64,000 nucleotides of DNA from assembly GCA_030639495.1 (NCBI GenBank), contig DAOWCP010000001.1, positions 1 to 64,000 of the forward strand. The letters are read 5' to 3'. Shown in pieces: positions 44,751-53,262 of the stretch. Made by a program: the position numbers and the translations under genes. The notes beneath the pieces were generated by a model that saw nothing but the letters and a program-made list of their open reading frames with translations, was not told the DNA's origin and did no database searches. Every line of letters begins with the position of its first letter. The stretch's first letter is position 1. The DNA comes from JAGLTN01 sp023135255 (GTDB lineage: Bacteria; Planctomycetota; Phycisphaerae; Sedimentisphaerales; Anaerobacaceae).

Positions 44751-44998
44751 TATAACTATTTGCTTTCGTACTATTAATTAACCTGATTTTGCTAAAAGCT
44801 GTATTTACCTTGTAAATAATTGCTATTTCACTATTTATAAATTAAACTGCTGGCTTAAATATGATACCTCAAGATTGGTAAAAGGCAAATTTTATTTGTC
44901 GATGTTTGATAATGTTTTATAGTATGTGCTGGTTAGTGATTTACGGATAAAGTAGCAATTTGGGTTGTTTAGAACGGATTTATTGAAGGAGTGGTCTA

Positions 44999-45904
44999 AT
45001 GTTGCAGGTTGGAATTTTTACAGGATATTTTCCTTATGGGTTAGAAGAGACGGCGAAGAAGATACGCGAATTGGGGTTTAATACTGTTCAGCTTGATGTT
45101 GGTTTTAAGGATATGGACCTTTCTACCGGCGCGATAGACGAGGCGAAATGTGTTAATATCCGTAATATGTTTCGCAGTTATAATCTGCCTGTGTGCTGTA
45201 TCAGTGGTTATACTAACCTTGTTCATCCTGTGGCTGAGGTTCGCAAGACTAATCTTGCTCATCTTAAGCAGATAATCCGTCATGCGAGGCAATTGGGCAG
45301 TGACTATGTTATCAGCGAGACGGGGACATTTGATCCGGATAGTGATTGGGTAAGCCATCCTCGGAATAAGACTGAGCAGGGGTATCAGGAATGTGCGGAT
45401 GTTATTGGTGAGATCGTTGAGCTGGCGAGGAGCTGCGGAGTTAAGTTTCTTATCGAGACTTATGTTAATAATGTGATCGGCTCGGTTGAGGAGACGCTTC
45501 GGATCTTTGCTGATATTGACAGCGGTCATTTTGGTCTTTTGATGGACCCGACGAACTATTTTGAAACGCATAATATCGGCGATATGGATGGGGTGCTTAA
45601 TAATGTGTTTAATGCACTTTCGGATAAGATAAAAATCGCACATGCTAAGGATGTTAAATTGGCTGGCGGCGATAAGGGGGTTCTGATGAGTGATATTGAT
45701 GCGGATGAAGCGCATTCGCTTAGGGGTGTTGGAGAAATTGAGTTGCCGGCGCCTGGGTTGGGGAGCTTGAATTATGATCTTTATCTGGCCAGGCTTGCGA
45801 GGGATCATTCGAATATTCCGATTGTTATTGAGCATTTGGAGCTTGAGGATATTGCGCGGGCTAAGAAGTTTATTGATGGGAAGCTGGCTGAGGGTGGATT
45901 TTAA
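44999..45904 (+). CDS. TIM-barrel sugar isomerase/epimerase
   Basis: 301 residues. LQVGIFTGYFPYGLEETAKKI is the start of an AP-endonuclease-2/xylose-isomerase-like barrel. Later strands hold YVISETGTFD, KFLIETYVNN, GLLMDPTNYFE, IAHAKDVKL and VIEHLE; these carry the Glu, Asp and His ligands expected for metal-dependent keto-aldose chemistry. First gene of a compact + operon with a UroD-like gene (31-bp gap) and an oxidoreductase gene. GAAGGAG lies 8 bp before the start ATG. The sugar is not known. Confidence 0.85.
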   Translation: MLQVGIFTGYFPYGLEETAKKIRELGFNTVQLDVGFKDMDLSTGAIDEAKCVNIRNMFRSYNLPVCCISGYTNLVHPVAEVRKTNLAHLKQIIRHARQLGSDYVISETGTFDPDSDWVSHPRNKTEQGYQECADVIGEIVELARSCGVKFLIETYVNNVIGSVEETLRIFADIDSGHFGLLMDPTNYFETHNIGDMDGVLNNVFNALSDKIKIAHAKDVKLAGGDKGVLMSDIDADEAHSLRGVGEIELPAPGLGSLNYDLYLARLARDHSNIPIVIEHLELEDIARAKKFIDGKLAEGGF

Positions 45905-45935
45905 AAATTATATTGGCGTTTGAAAGAGGTTTATT

Positions 45936-47192
45936 ATGAACAGCAGGGAAAGAGTTAAGAAAGTATTGAATCATCAGCAGGGCGATAAAGTGGCGGTAGA
46001 TTTTGGCGCGACGCCTGTTACGGGTATGCATGTTCGGTGTATTGAAAGTTTGCGGGGACATTTTGGATTAGAGAAAAGGGCTGTGAAAGTTTGCGATCCT
46101 TATCAGATGCTTGGAGTTGTTGAAGATGATCTGCTTGATGCTATCGGGGTTGATGTTGTCGGGATATCTCCGAGGGGCAATATGTTCGGGTTTGAGAATA
46201 AGGACTTCAAGAGCTGGAAGACGCCTTGGGGGCAGGATGTTTTGATGGGCGGGGATTTTGCTTATGATGAAAGGGAAAATGATATTTTGGTATATCCGGG
46301 CGGCGATAAGAGTGCGCCTGCGAGCGGGAGAATGCCGAAGACAACTTACTTTTTTGATAGTATAGTTCGGCAGGGGCCTATTGATGATAGTAATCTGAAT
46401 CCGGAGGACAACCTTGAGGAATTTGGGCCTATGTCGGATGAGGATATTGCGCATTTTACTAAGGAGATCGCAGAGAAAGCAAAAGGTGAGCGGGCGATCA
46501 TTGCTAATTTGGACGGGACAGCTTTTGGAGATATTGCATTGGTGCCGGCACCGTTTCTTAAGCATCCGAAAGGGATCAGGGATGTAGCAGAGTGGTATAT
46601 GTCGACTGCGATGAGAACTGATTATATTCATGAAGTTTTTGCCAAGCAAAGTGAGATCGCAGTTGAGAATCTTAAAAAGTTTTATGAGATAATGGGTGAG
46701 AGGATCGAGGCTATTTTTATCTGCGGGACGGATTTTGGTACACAGACGGGGACATTTTGTTCGGGTGATACTTTTGATAGTCTTTATGGGCCTTACTATA
46801 AGAAGGTTAATGGCTGGGTTCATGAGAATACTGGTTGGAAAACTTTTAAGCATTCGTGCGGGGCGGTTGGGAGTTTTATGAGCCATTTTATTGATGCGGG
46901 GTTTGATATTATTAATCCGGTTCAGTGCAGTGCAGCGGGGATGGAGCCACAGGGGCTTAAAGATAAGTATGGTGACAAATTGACGTTTTGGGGAGGCGGG
47001 GTTGATACTCAGAATACTTTGCCTTTCGGGAGTGTTGCTGAGGTCAGGGAAGAAGTTTTGCAGAGGTGTGAAATTTTCAGTAAGGACGGCGGGTTTATTT
47101 TTAACTCGATTCATAATGTGCAGGCGAATGTGCCTTTGGAAAATATTATTGCGATGATAGAGGCAGTTAAGGAATTTAACGGCGAAAAGTAA
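45936..47192 (+). CDS. UroD-family protein, probably a corrinoid-type methyltransferase relative
   Basis: 418 residues; a UroD/MtaA-type barrel with MNSRERVKKVLNHQQGDKVAVD at the N terminus, typical of the family. Residues 306-308 read His-Ser-Cys in FKHSCGAVGS, the HxC zinc motif found in MtaA/MtbA-like methyltransferases and absent from true uroporphyrinogen decarboxylases. A further Cys is at ~331 (VQCSAAGM). Context in a sugar-catabolism operon fits demethylation of a methoxylated sugar, but that is inference. No corrinoid protein is seen in the window. Confidence 0.78.
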   Translation: MNSRERVKKVLNHQQGDKVAVDFGATPVTGMHVRCIESLRGHFGLEKRAVKVCDPYQMLGVVEDDLLDAIGVDVVGISPRGNMFGFENKDFKSWKTPWGQDVLMGGDFAYDERENDILVYPGGDKSAPASGRMPKTTYFFDSIVRQGPIDDSNLNPEDNLEEFGPMSDEDIAHFTKEIAEKAKGERAIIANLDGTAFGDIALVPAPFLKHPKGIRDVAEWYMSTAMRTDYIHEVFAKQSEIAVENLKKFYEIMGERIEAIFICGTDFGTQTGTFCSGDTFDSLYGPYYKKVNGWVHENTGWKTFKHSCGAVGSFMSHFIDAGFDIINPVQCSAAGMEPQGLKDKYGDKLTFWGGGVDTQNTLPFGSVAEVREEVLQRCEIFSKDGGFIFNSIHNVQANVPLENIIAMIEAVKEFNGEK

Positions 47193-47208
47193 AGCAGGGA
47201 GTTGGTGT

Positions 47209-48324
47209 ATGGACAAGATCAGTGTTTCGGATAAGCTGGATTATATGCCGGTGCTGCCTGAGGATAAGAGTTTGGGCATTGGGTGTGTTGGCAGCGGGTT
47301 TATAATGGCGGATTGTCACCTTGTGGCTTATAAGAGCGTAGGGTTTAATCCGGTTGCTATTATGTCGGCGGATCATCAGCAGGCGAAAGAGGCGGCTGAG
47401 CGGCATGGGATAGCTGGGGTTTATGATAATCTTGAAGAAATGCTGGCGAATCCGAAAATTGAGATCATTGATATTGCAGTTCCGCCTGATGTTGAAATTG
47501 AAATCGTCAGGGAAGTTGTTAAGTATAAGAGCAAGATCAAAGGGATCTTGGCGCAGAAGCCTATGGGGTGCAATTACAGCGAGGCGAAAGAGATCGTCGG
47601 GCTTTGCGCCGATGCGGGGATCACGCTTGGTGTTAATCAGAATATGAGGTATGACCAGTCTATCAGGGCGTGTAAGAGTGTGCTGGACAGGGGGTATCTG
47701 GGCGAGCCTGTGCTGGCGACTATAGATATGCGTGCGATACCTCACTGGATGGGCTGGCAGGAAAGGCTTGGGTTCGTTACTTTGCGGACGATGAGCATTC
47801 ATCATCTGGATGCGTTTCGGTTTTTGTTTGGTGAGCCGATAAGGGTTTATGCGAGTGTTAGCAAGGACCCGAGGACGGCGAAAAACTTTGACCATTTTGA
47901 CGGGATATGCCTTTATATCTTAGAGTATGAAAATGGTTTCAGGGCTGCGGCTTGGGATGATGTGTGGGCGGGGCCTGCGAGGGAAGGGGCAGAGAGTGAC
48001 ATTTATATCAAATGGCGTGTTGAGGGGGTCGACGGGATGGCGAAGGGGACGATTGGTTGGCCCAAGTATCCTGAGAGGACGCCCAGTACGATAGATTTTA
48101 CTACTAAGCATGAGCAGGGGAAATGGTTTAGGCCTCGCTGGGATGAAGTATGGTTTCCGGATGCATTTGTTGGGCCTATGGCGCAGCTGCTTTGTGCTGT
48201 GGAGAGCGGCGATGTGCCTGAGATTAGCGGGGTGGATAATTTGAAGACTATGGCTTTGATAGATGCCTGTTATAAATCTGCGAAGGAGCATCGGGCAGTT
48301 GAGATTTCGGAGATTACGGGGTAA
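47209..48324 (+). CDS. Gfo/Idh/MocA-family oxidoreductase
   Basis: 371 residues. After ~25 leading residues, the NAD(P)-binding Rossmann motif is GIGCVGSGFIMADCHLVAY; 'AVPPDVEIEIVREVVKYKSKIKGILAQKPMGCNYSEA' shows the EKP-type motif (here QKPMG) of the family. The C-terminal alpha/beta domain carries MSIHHLDAFRFLFGEP. Such enzymes oxidise or reduce sugars and cyclitols. It starts 16 bp after the UroD-like gene with which it is cotranscribed. Confidence 0.88.
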   Translation: MDKISVSDKLDYMPVLPEDKSLGIGCVGSGFIMADCHLVAYKSVGFNPVAIMSADHQQAKEAAERHGIAGVYDNLEEMLANPKIEIIDIAVPPDVEIEIVREVVKYKSKIKGILAQKPMGCNYSEAKEIVGLCADAGITLGVNQNMRYDQSIRACKSVLDRGYLGEPVLATIDMRAIPHWMGWQERLGFVTLRTMSIHHLDAFRFLFGEPIRVYASVSKDPRTAKNFDHFDGICLYILEYENGFRAAAWDDVWAGPAREGAESDIYIKWRVEGVDGMAKGTIGWPKYPERTPSTIDFTTKHEQGKWFRPRWDEVWFPDAFVGPMAQLLCAVESGDVPEISGVDNLKTMALIDACYKSAKEHRAVEISEITG

Positions 48325-48345
48325 GGGTAAAAATAATTTAGGCAT

Positions 48346-48368
48346 GGTGGGCAAACAAGTTGCCCACC
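48346..48368. repeat. GGTGGGCAA hairpin after the operon
   Basis: GGTGGGCAA (48346-48354), 5-nt loop, TTGCCCACC (48360-48368). A 9-bp perfect stem without a T-run. It lies between convergent genes, and could still act in termination or RNA end protection. Confidence 0.6.
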
Positions 48369-48394
48369 CTACATGGCTTTCACAAATTTTAAAA

Positions 48395-49189
48395 TTAGCA
48401 ATCATCTCCCAGTGGCTTCTTAATTTCTGCCTTTTTCTTAAGGCTCTTCTTGTTAGCTTTCTTATAGAATCGGCTAATACGAGATTGTGCGACTTTCGCG
48501 TCATCTCCCTCAACAATTTCTCGCTTTAGAATTTCATTTCTAACAATATTTTTAATCTCCAAAACATTGATGCTGACCCCGTCTGCCAATTTTCGTAATT
48601 CTCTTCGGATTGAATTAAGGATGGTATCATGAAGTATCAGTTCGCCAATGATAAATCGATTTATGGTTTGTGTTTTTTCATGGTATTTTTTACGTATATT
48701 TTTTGCTAATCCCTCTTTAGCAATGATAAACAATAACTCTTGGTCTTTCCCTGTCCTTGCTTTTAACTCCATAAAATTAAATGAAAACACCAGATCGTAG
48801 TTGATAGGCTTCTCAAATCTAATTTTATAGACCTTCCATTCATTGCCATTGGTCAGTATAACCCACTCTATGCCATGGTTTGCACCATAATCAAGAGCTT
48901 GTCTCATGTGATCATCTTTTAATTGAATGCCTATTGCCTTGATTTCAATCAGATATTGAACCTTTTCATCTATTTTTAATGCCAGGTCGCAATATGTATT
49001 CCTGATTGCAAACTCTCGTGTTATTTCCAGATATTTGTCATATCCGAACACTTCACTAAAAATATCCGTCAATATTGAAACTGTATCTGATTCATTGACA
49101 TCACGATCTTTCGCAATTTGCAGAACTTTCTGAAATTTAGCAACTGACTTAACAAAACGATCACTTATTTTCTTAGACACTTTCGCCAT
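48395..49189 (-). CDS. Orphan protein with type I restriction HsdR N-terminal domain
   Basis: 264 residues. ESDTVSILTDIFSEVFGYDKY, then REFAIRNTYCDLALK and YLIEIKAI(G), which is the PD-(D/E)XK core (D in CDLAL, E-x-K in EIK), followed by HGIEWVILTNGNEWKVYKI. That is the N-terminal nuclease domain of HsdR-type subunits. A basic helical C-terminal portion follows (RISRFYKKANKKSLKKKAEI). No helicase part, and no HsdM or HsdS nearby. It may be a standalone nuclease or a remnant. Confidence 0.75.
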   Translation of the reverse strand: MAKVSKKISDRFVKSVAKFQKVLQIAKDRDVNESDTVSILTDIFSEVFGYDKYLEITREFAIRNTYCDLALKIDEKVQYLIEIKAIGIQLKDDHMRQALDYGANHGIEWVILTNGNEWKVYKIRFEKPINYDLVFSFNFMELKARTGKDQELLFIIAKEGLAKNIRKKYHEKTQTINRFIIGELILHDTILNSIRRELRKLADGVSINVLEIKNIVRNEILKREIVEGDDAKVAQSRISRFYKKANKKSLKKKAEIKKPLGDDC

Positions 49190-49386
49190 GAACTTTCTCC
49201 TTTTGCTGATTTTTTTTAGTTATTTCCTCTTTAGAGTTTAGCTTTGGGTGTTATTTTATGGTTTGGTTGTAGGGTTGGCAAGGGTTTTTTAGGTGGTGGT
49301 GGATATGTTTTTAAGCATTTCTTGCAAAAATGGGGGAGAGGGGATAGCTTATGGGGAGATTTTTTGTTTTTTGGGATTTTTGAATT

Positions 49387-50127
49387 ATGGTTGAGCTGGA
49401 TGCCGCTGGTTGGTGTATTGCTATTTTTTGTGCTTTTATGGTTGGCGTTGCTAAGTCGGGTGTGCCTGGGTTTGGGATAATGGTTGTGCCTTTGATGGCG
49501 ATGGTTTTGCCGGCTAAGCAGTCGGTTGGTGTGCTTTTGGGGGTGTTGATAATATCAGATATGTTTGCTGTGACTTATCATCGCAGGCATGCTAACTGGG
49601 GCCATGTTCTCAGGATACTGCCAGCAGCTTTTGCGGGGATTGTGGCGGGTTATTTTTTGATGGGGGTTGTTAGTAATGAGCAGTTTCGGCCTATGATCGG
49701 GGCAGTTGTGTTGGTTATGCTTGGGCTTGGTTATTGGCGAAATGTTAAGGGCGGGCTTGAAAGTAAAATTCCAACAGGGTGGTGGTTTGCTGTTGGGTTG
49801 GGGTTTTTCGCTGGTGTTACTTCGATGATGGCTAATGCGGCTGGGCCAATATCTGTTATATATTTTTTGGCGATGAGGCTTGATAAGATGGAATTCGTGG
49901 GGACGAGTGCGTGGTTCTTTTTTATTATGAACTGGATTAAGGTGCCTTTTAATATGTCTTTGGAATCGATGACGGTTGATTCGATAAAATTTAATTTGAT
50001 GCTGATACCTGCGATCCTGATTGGTGCGCTAGTCGGGGTTTTGATACTTAAAAAATTGCCTAAGAAGGCTTTTGTTAATATTATTCAGATACTTGCAGCG
50101 GCGTCGGCGATAAAGCTTATTTTTTAG
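49387..50127 (+). CDS. TauE/SafE-family anion exporter
   Basis: 246 residues, very hydrophobic with roughly eight helices. The motif FMVGVAKSGVPGFGIMVVPLMA near the start, and the second half 'VGLGFFAGVTSMMANAAGP', are the two internal repeats of the family. It is likely an exporter of sulfite or organosulfonate-type anions. Eleven bases before the next gene, pcm, with which it may be cotranscribed. The ATG at 49387 is the one that starts the first helix. Confidence 0.88.
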   Translation: MVELDAAGWCIAIFCAFMVGVAKSGVPGFGIMVVPLMAMVLPAKQSVGVLLGVLIISDMFAVTYHRRHANWGHVLRILPAAFAGIVAGYFLMGVVSNEQFRPMIGAVVLVMLGLGYWRNVKGGLESKIPTGWWFAVGLGFFAGVTSMMANAAGPISVIYFLAMRLDKMEFVGTSAWFFFIMNWIKVPFNMSLESMTVDSIKFNLMLIPAILIGALVGVLILKKLPKKAFVNIIQILAAASAIKLIF

Positions 50128-50137
50128 TGATTGCTTT

Positions 50138-50797
50138 ATGAATGATGAAAATTTAGATAAATTTGTGAGTGAGCGTGGGCGGATGGTTGTTGAGGATCTG
50201 CGTGGGCGGGGGATCACCGACGAGCGGGTTCTTGATGTTATGGGGCAGATTCGGCGGGAGGATTTTGTGGTTGGTAAGTATCAATCTCATGCGTATGACG
50301 ATGGGCCTTTGCCTATTGGGATGGGGCAGACGATATCTCAGCCTTACATTGTTGCGTTGATGAGTGAGCAGTTGAGAGTTGAGAAGGGGCATGAGATACT
50401 TGAAATCGGGACGGGGAGTGGATATCAGACGGCAGTTTTGAGCAGGCTTGGAAGGTGGGTTTATACTATTGAGAGGCATGGCGAGTTGACTAATCCTGCT
50501 CAGAATGCGTTGGAGAAAGCAGAACGGCGGAATGTGGAGTTTTGTATTGGTGACGGCAGTTGTGGTTGGCCTGGTGAGAGGGTTTTTGACAGGATAATAA
50601 TTACGGCGGCGGTTGAGGGGTTGCCCGGGCCTTTGGTTGAGCAATTGAAAGATGGGGGTATTATGGTTGCTCCGGTTGGGCAGATGTATAGTCAGGAGTT
50701 GATGGTTTATAAAAAGGCTGGGGAGAAGATGATCGGGAAAACGATTTGCAGTGTTCGGTTTGTGAAGCTTATTGGTAAGTATGGGTTTGCGGAGTAA
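50138..50797 (+). CDS. pcm: Protein-L-isoaspartate O-methyltransferase
   Basis: 219 residues. Landmarks: DERVLDVMGQIRREDFV, YDDGPLPIGMGQTISQPYIVA and EIGTGSGYQTAVLSRL (SAM motif I), then FDRIIITAAVEGLPGPLVEQL and the end GGIMVAPVGQ. It methylates isoaspartyl residues to start their repair. The protein matches the common length and looks complete. Confidence 0.95.
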   Translation: MNDENLDKFVSERGRMVVEDLRGRGITDERVLDVMGQIRREDFVVGKYQSHAYDDGPLPIGMGQTISQPYIVALMSEQLRVEKGHEILEIGTGSGYQTAVLSRLGRWVYTIERHGELTNPAQNALEKAERRNVEFCIGDGSCGWPGERVFDRIIITAAVEGLPGPLVEQLKDGGIMVAPVGQMYSQELMVYKKAGEKMIGKTICSVRFVKLIGKYGFAE

Positions 50798-51300
50798 TTT
50801 TTTCCGTCTTCGTTCTTGCGAACTACGACGCGACAAGCCGATTTTGGTGAATAATTGAGTAGATTTGCCGCTGATTTGGGTGGATCGAGGGAAATCGGTT
50901 TTCAAAATTGAAGGGCATCTCTAACAATTCATTTTGGCAGGCAAGCGAATCTTTTCGTTTCTGGTCCGCGTCAGACAAAACCCGCATTATCTTCAAATAA
51001 AGCAGATTTGGCAATTTTGAGGCGGAAATTTCATCAAATTGACCAGATTTACTGAAATCGGTTTTCAAAAATTTACCTTTTTTACGGTTTTTTCCCCTTT
51101 TTTGTGAAAAATAACGGAAAATAACGGTTTTTGATGGAAAATAACAGTGGGTAAATCGGGGTTTTGTGGGTTTTTGGGTTAAAAACGAGGATTATTTTTG
51201 GGATTTGGTGAAATTCGGGGTGAATTTCTGTGCTCGGCAGGGATTAAAGTGGGTTTTTGGGCGAATCGGCGGTTTTTTTTGGTTTTTTACGGTTTTTTCA

Positions 51301-51440
51301 GAGAAATGACAAGAAATGACAGGAAATGATGAAAAATTACAAGAAATAACGAAAAATAACAAGAAATGACAAGAAATGATGAAAAATATCAAGAAATGAT
51401 GAAAAATATCAGGAAATGACGAAAAATATCAGGAAATGCG
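51301..51440. repeat. Array of 14 degenerate 10-bp units, A-tract phased
   Basis: Fourteen exact-length 10-bp units such as AAGAAATGAC, AGGAAATGAC and GAAAAATATC. The A-runs recur every 10 bp, close to one helical turn, as in intrinsically bent DNA. T-runs of the same phase lie just before it (51273-51300). Confidence 0.85.
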
Positions 51441-51578
51441 ATTTTTGATTGCGCAAAATGGTGCTGTAATCGGCATAATCGTTACAGACGGAATTTTTGG
51501 GGTGCGGATAGGCCTTGTGAGGTGTCAGGTTTTTCGCAAATGCGAAATTTGATGGCCGTGAAGAAAAGTTTGTTGGCC

Positions 51579-51699
51579 GTAGTAATTCCGATTCCGACGA
51601 GCACGTGCGGGAGCCCATTCTCGTCGGAATTACTACTCGGTTTTTCTGGATTAGGGATTTATTATTTTGTGTTGTGTTTATTTTAGTTAGAGATATAAT
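51579..51699 (+). repeat. Terminator-promoter repeat T, copy C
   Basis: GTAGTAATTCCGA (51579-51591) and TCGGAATTACTAC (51624-51636), followed by CGGTTTTT. The promoter TTGTGT (51672-51677), 16 bp, TATAAT (51694-51699) is present, here with a longer gap between hairpin and promoter than in the other two copies. Confidence 0.8.
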
Positions 51700-51909
51700 T
51701 GTTTTTTATAGGGATTGCTTTTAGAGGCAGCGTGGGTAAGTGAGTTTTTGGGCTTGCAGGGGTATTTATGGGAAATTATAGACAATCGGGAAAAGTTACG
51801 GTTTTACAGGGTAGGAAAATATAAAGGATTTTTTTTACATCCTTTTGCATAGGAAAAAATTGCATACAATGCTATCAAACAATGGAGTAAAATAAAGGAG
51901 AACTAAGTA

Positions 51910-52917
51910 ATGCTTTGGGCACCTAATAGGATTTATGAGAATGAACCTTTTGAATTAGAAAATGATCTTGAATCGGCGATACTTGAGGCACGTAGGGATT
52001 TATTTGGCGATGAGAGAATATATCTCGATGTTAAAAAGAAAATAGGTTTAAAAGGAAAAACAATTAATATACCGGATGGTTATTTAATAGACCTTTCGAG
52101 CAAAAAAGAGCCAAGACTGTATGTTGTAGAAAATGAATTAGTCAAACACGAGCCTTTGAAACATATTGCCGTTCAGGTCTTGGAATTTTCACTATCATTC
52201 GAAACATCGCCGCAAAAAATTAAAGTATTTATCAAAGATGCTTTAACAAAAGACAAAGAAGCATATAAAAAATGTTTAGCTTATGTCCACAAAAATGATT
52301 TTGAAAATATAGATGTTCTGCTGGAAAAGATGCTATATGGGGATGATAAATTTAATGTTCTTGTTATCATCGATGAAATATCAGATGAACTTGAAAATGT
52401 TTTAATAAAGCAATTTCGTTTTCCAGTAGAAATTATAACGTTTCAACGCTTTATTAACTCTGCCGGTGAGCGAATATATCAATTTGAACCATTTTTAGCC
52501 GATGTTTCTATGCCTATAGTTTCCTATAAAAAACAAACAAAGACCAGCACCAAAACTATTGATCCATCTGAAATTGATACAATTGTTATACCTGCCAGAG
52601 AAGATGGATTTAAGGAAGTATTTATAGGAGAAAAGTGCTGGCATGCAATTCGTATTCATCCAAGCATGATTCCCAAGATTAAATATATCGCAGCATACCA
52701 AATTGCACCTATTTCCGCAATTACTCATCTTGCTACAGTAAAATCAATTGAGCAATGGAAAGATTCTAATAAATATATCTTACGTTTTACTCAACCAGCC
52801 AAGAAAATCAAACCAATCAAACTTGTTGCTAAAGGGACAGTCAAGGCATTACAAAATTCCCGATACACATCAAAAGAGAGATTAAACAAAGCGAAAACTC
52901 TCGAGGAAGCTTTTTGA
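51910..52917 (+). CDS. Possible PD-(D/E)XK nuclease-like protein with a C-terminal beta domain
   Basis: 335 residues. GGAGA lies just upstream of the ATG. The N-terminal half has a nuclease-like order: Glu-rich ENDLESAILEARRDLFG, then IPDGYLIDLS (Asp) and LYVVENELVKHEPLKHIAVQVLEF (an E-x-E pattern), close to PD-(D/E)XK enzymes. The C-terminal part (~215-310) is beta-rich: EVFIGEKCWHAIRI, then KIKYIAAYQIAPISAITHLA, a shape like ASCH/EVE/PUA nucleic-acid binding domains. A modified-base-recognising nuclease is a hypothesis from shape only. Catalytic residues are not certain. The gene is AT-richer than pcm. Confidence 0.55.
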   Translation: MLWAPNRIYENEPFELENDLESAILEARRDLFGDERIYLDVKKKIGLKGKTINIPDGYLIDLSSKKEPRLYVVENELVKHEPLKHIAVQVLEFSLSFETSPQKIKVFIKDALTKDKEAYKKCLAYVHKNDFENIDVLLEKMLYGDDKFNVLVIIDEISDELENVLIKQFRFPVEIITFQRFINSAGERIYQFEPFLADVSMPIVSYKKQTKTSTKTIDPSEIDTIVIPAREDGFKEVFIGEKCWHAIRIHPSMIPKIKYIAAYQIAPISAITHLATVKSIEQWKDSNKYILRFTQPAKKIKPIKLVAKGTVKALQNSRYTSKERLNKAKTLEEAF

Positions 52918-53042
52918 GCAGAAAGCATTGTGCGCAACGAGTTGCACAGGCTACATCGTTAAATGAGGTTGTTGGAACATGTGGGAAGTGTTGGCGGGAG
53001 GTTCTGTTTATTGGTGGGTTGAAATGGGGTTGGATTTATGTT

Positions 53043-53241
53043 ATACCCTTCAGGGTAGTAGATGTCCGCGGATAAATCCGTAACTTTTTATTTTTAAGTT
53101 ATACCCTTAAGGGTAGTAGATGTCCGCGAGGAAAGTTATAATCCCGATGTATCGGAATACCCGCGGATAAACGGGTGAATTGAATTGGGATCAGTATAGT
53201 TACCCGCGGATAAACGGTAAAATTCAATTGGGATCAGTATA
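53043..53241. repeat. Intergenic repeat R, copy 2 (expanded)
   Basis: The blocks of 37855-37957 occur here in the same order but partly doubled: TACCCTTCAGGGTA, CCGCGGATAAATCC, a second TACCCTTAAGGGTA, then ACCCGCGGATAAACGGG and AATTGGGATCAGTATA twice. It ends 21 bp before dacB. Confidence 0.7.
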
Positions 53242-53262
53242 AAAGATGGTTTTGGAATTTTT

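Larger units (their letters stand above)
50798..51909. other. 1.1-kb noncoding region with phased A/T tracts
   Basis: No gene. Two copies of a 17-bp sequence, GAAATCGGTTTTCAAAA (50891-50907 and 51054-51070), precede phased T- and A-runs (51070-51160 and 51270-51440). Repeat copy C follows at 51579-51699. Confidence 0.7.

Noticed and set aside
45041..47895. Long antisense reading frames opposite the isomerase, UroD-like and oxidoreductase genes (264, 382 and 239 codons)
   Set aside because: They lie fully opposite genes with clear motifs, are rich in Ile, Arg and Pro and show no family motif. They are by-products of codon bias on the other strand.
51301..51440. Possible CRISPR array
   Set aside because: Units are 10 bp and adjacent, without spacers. 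No cas genes are present. It is a phased tract, not CRISPR.
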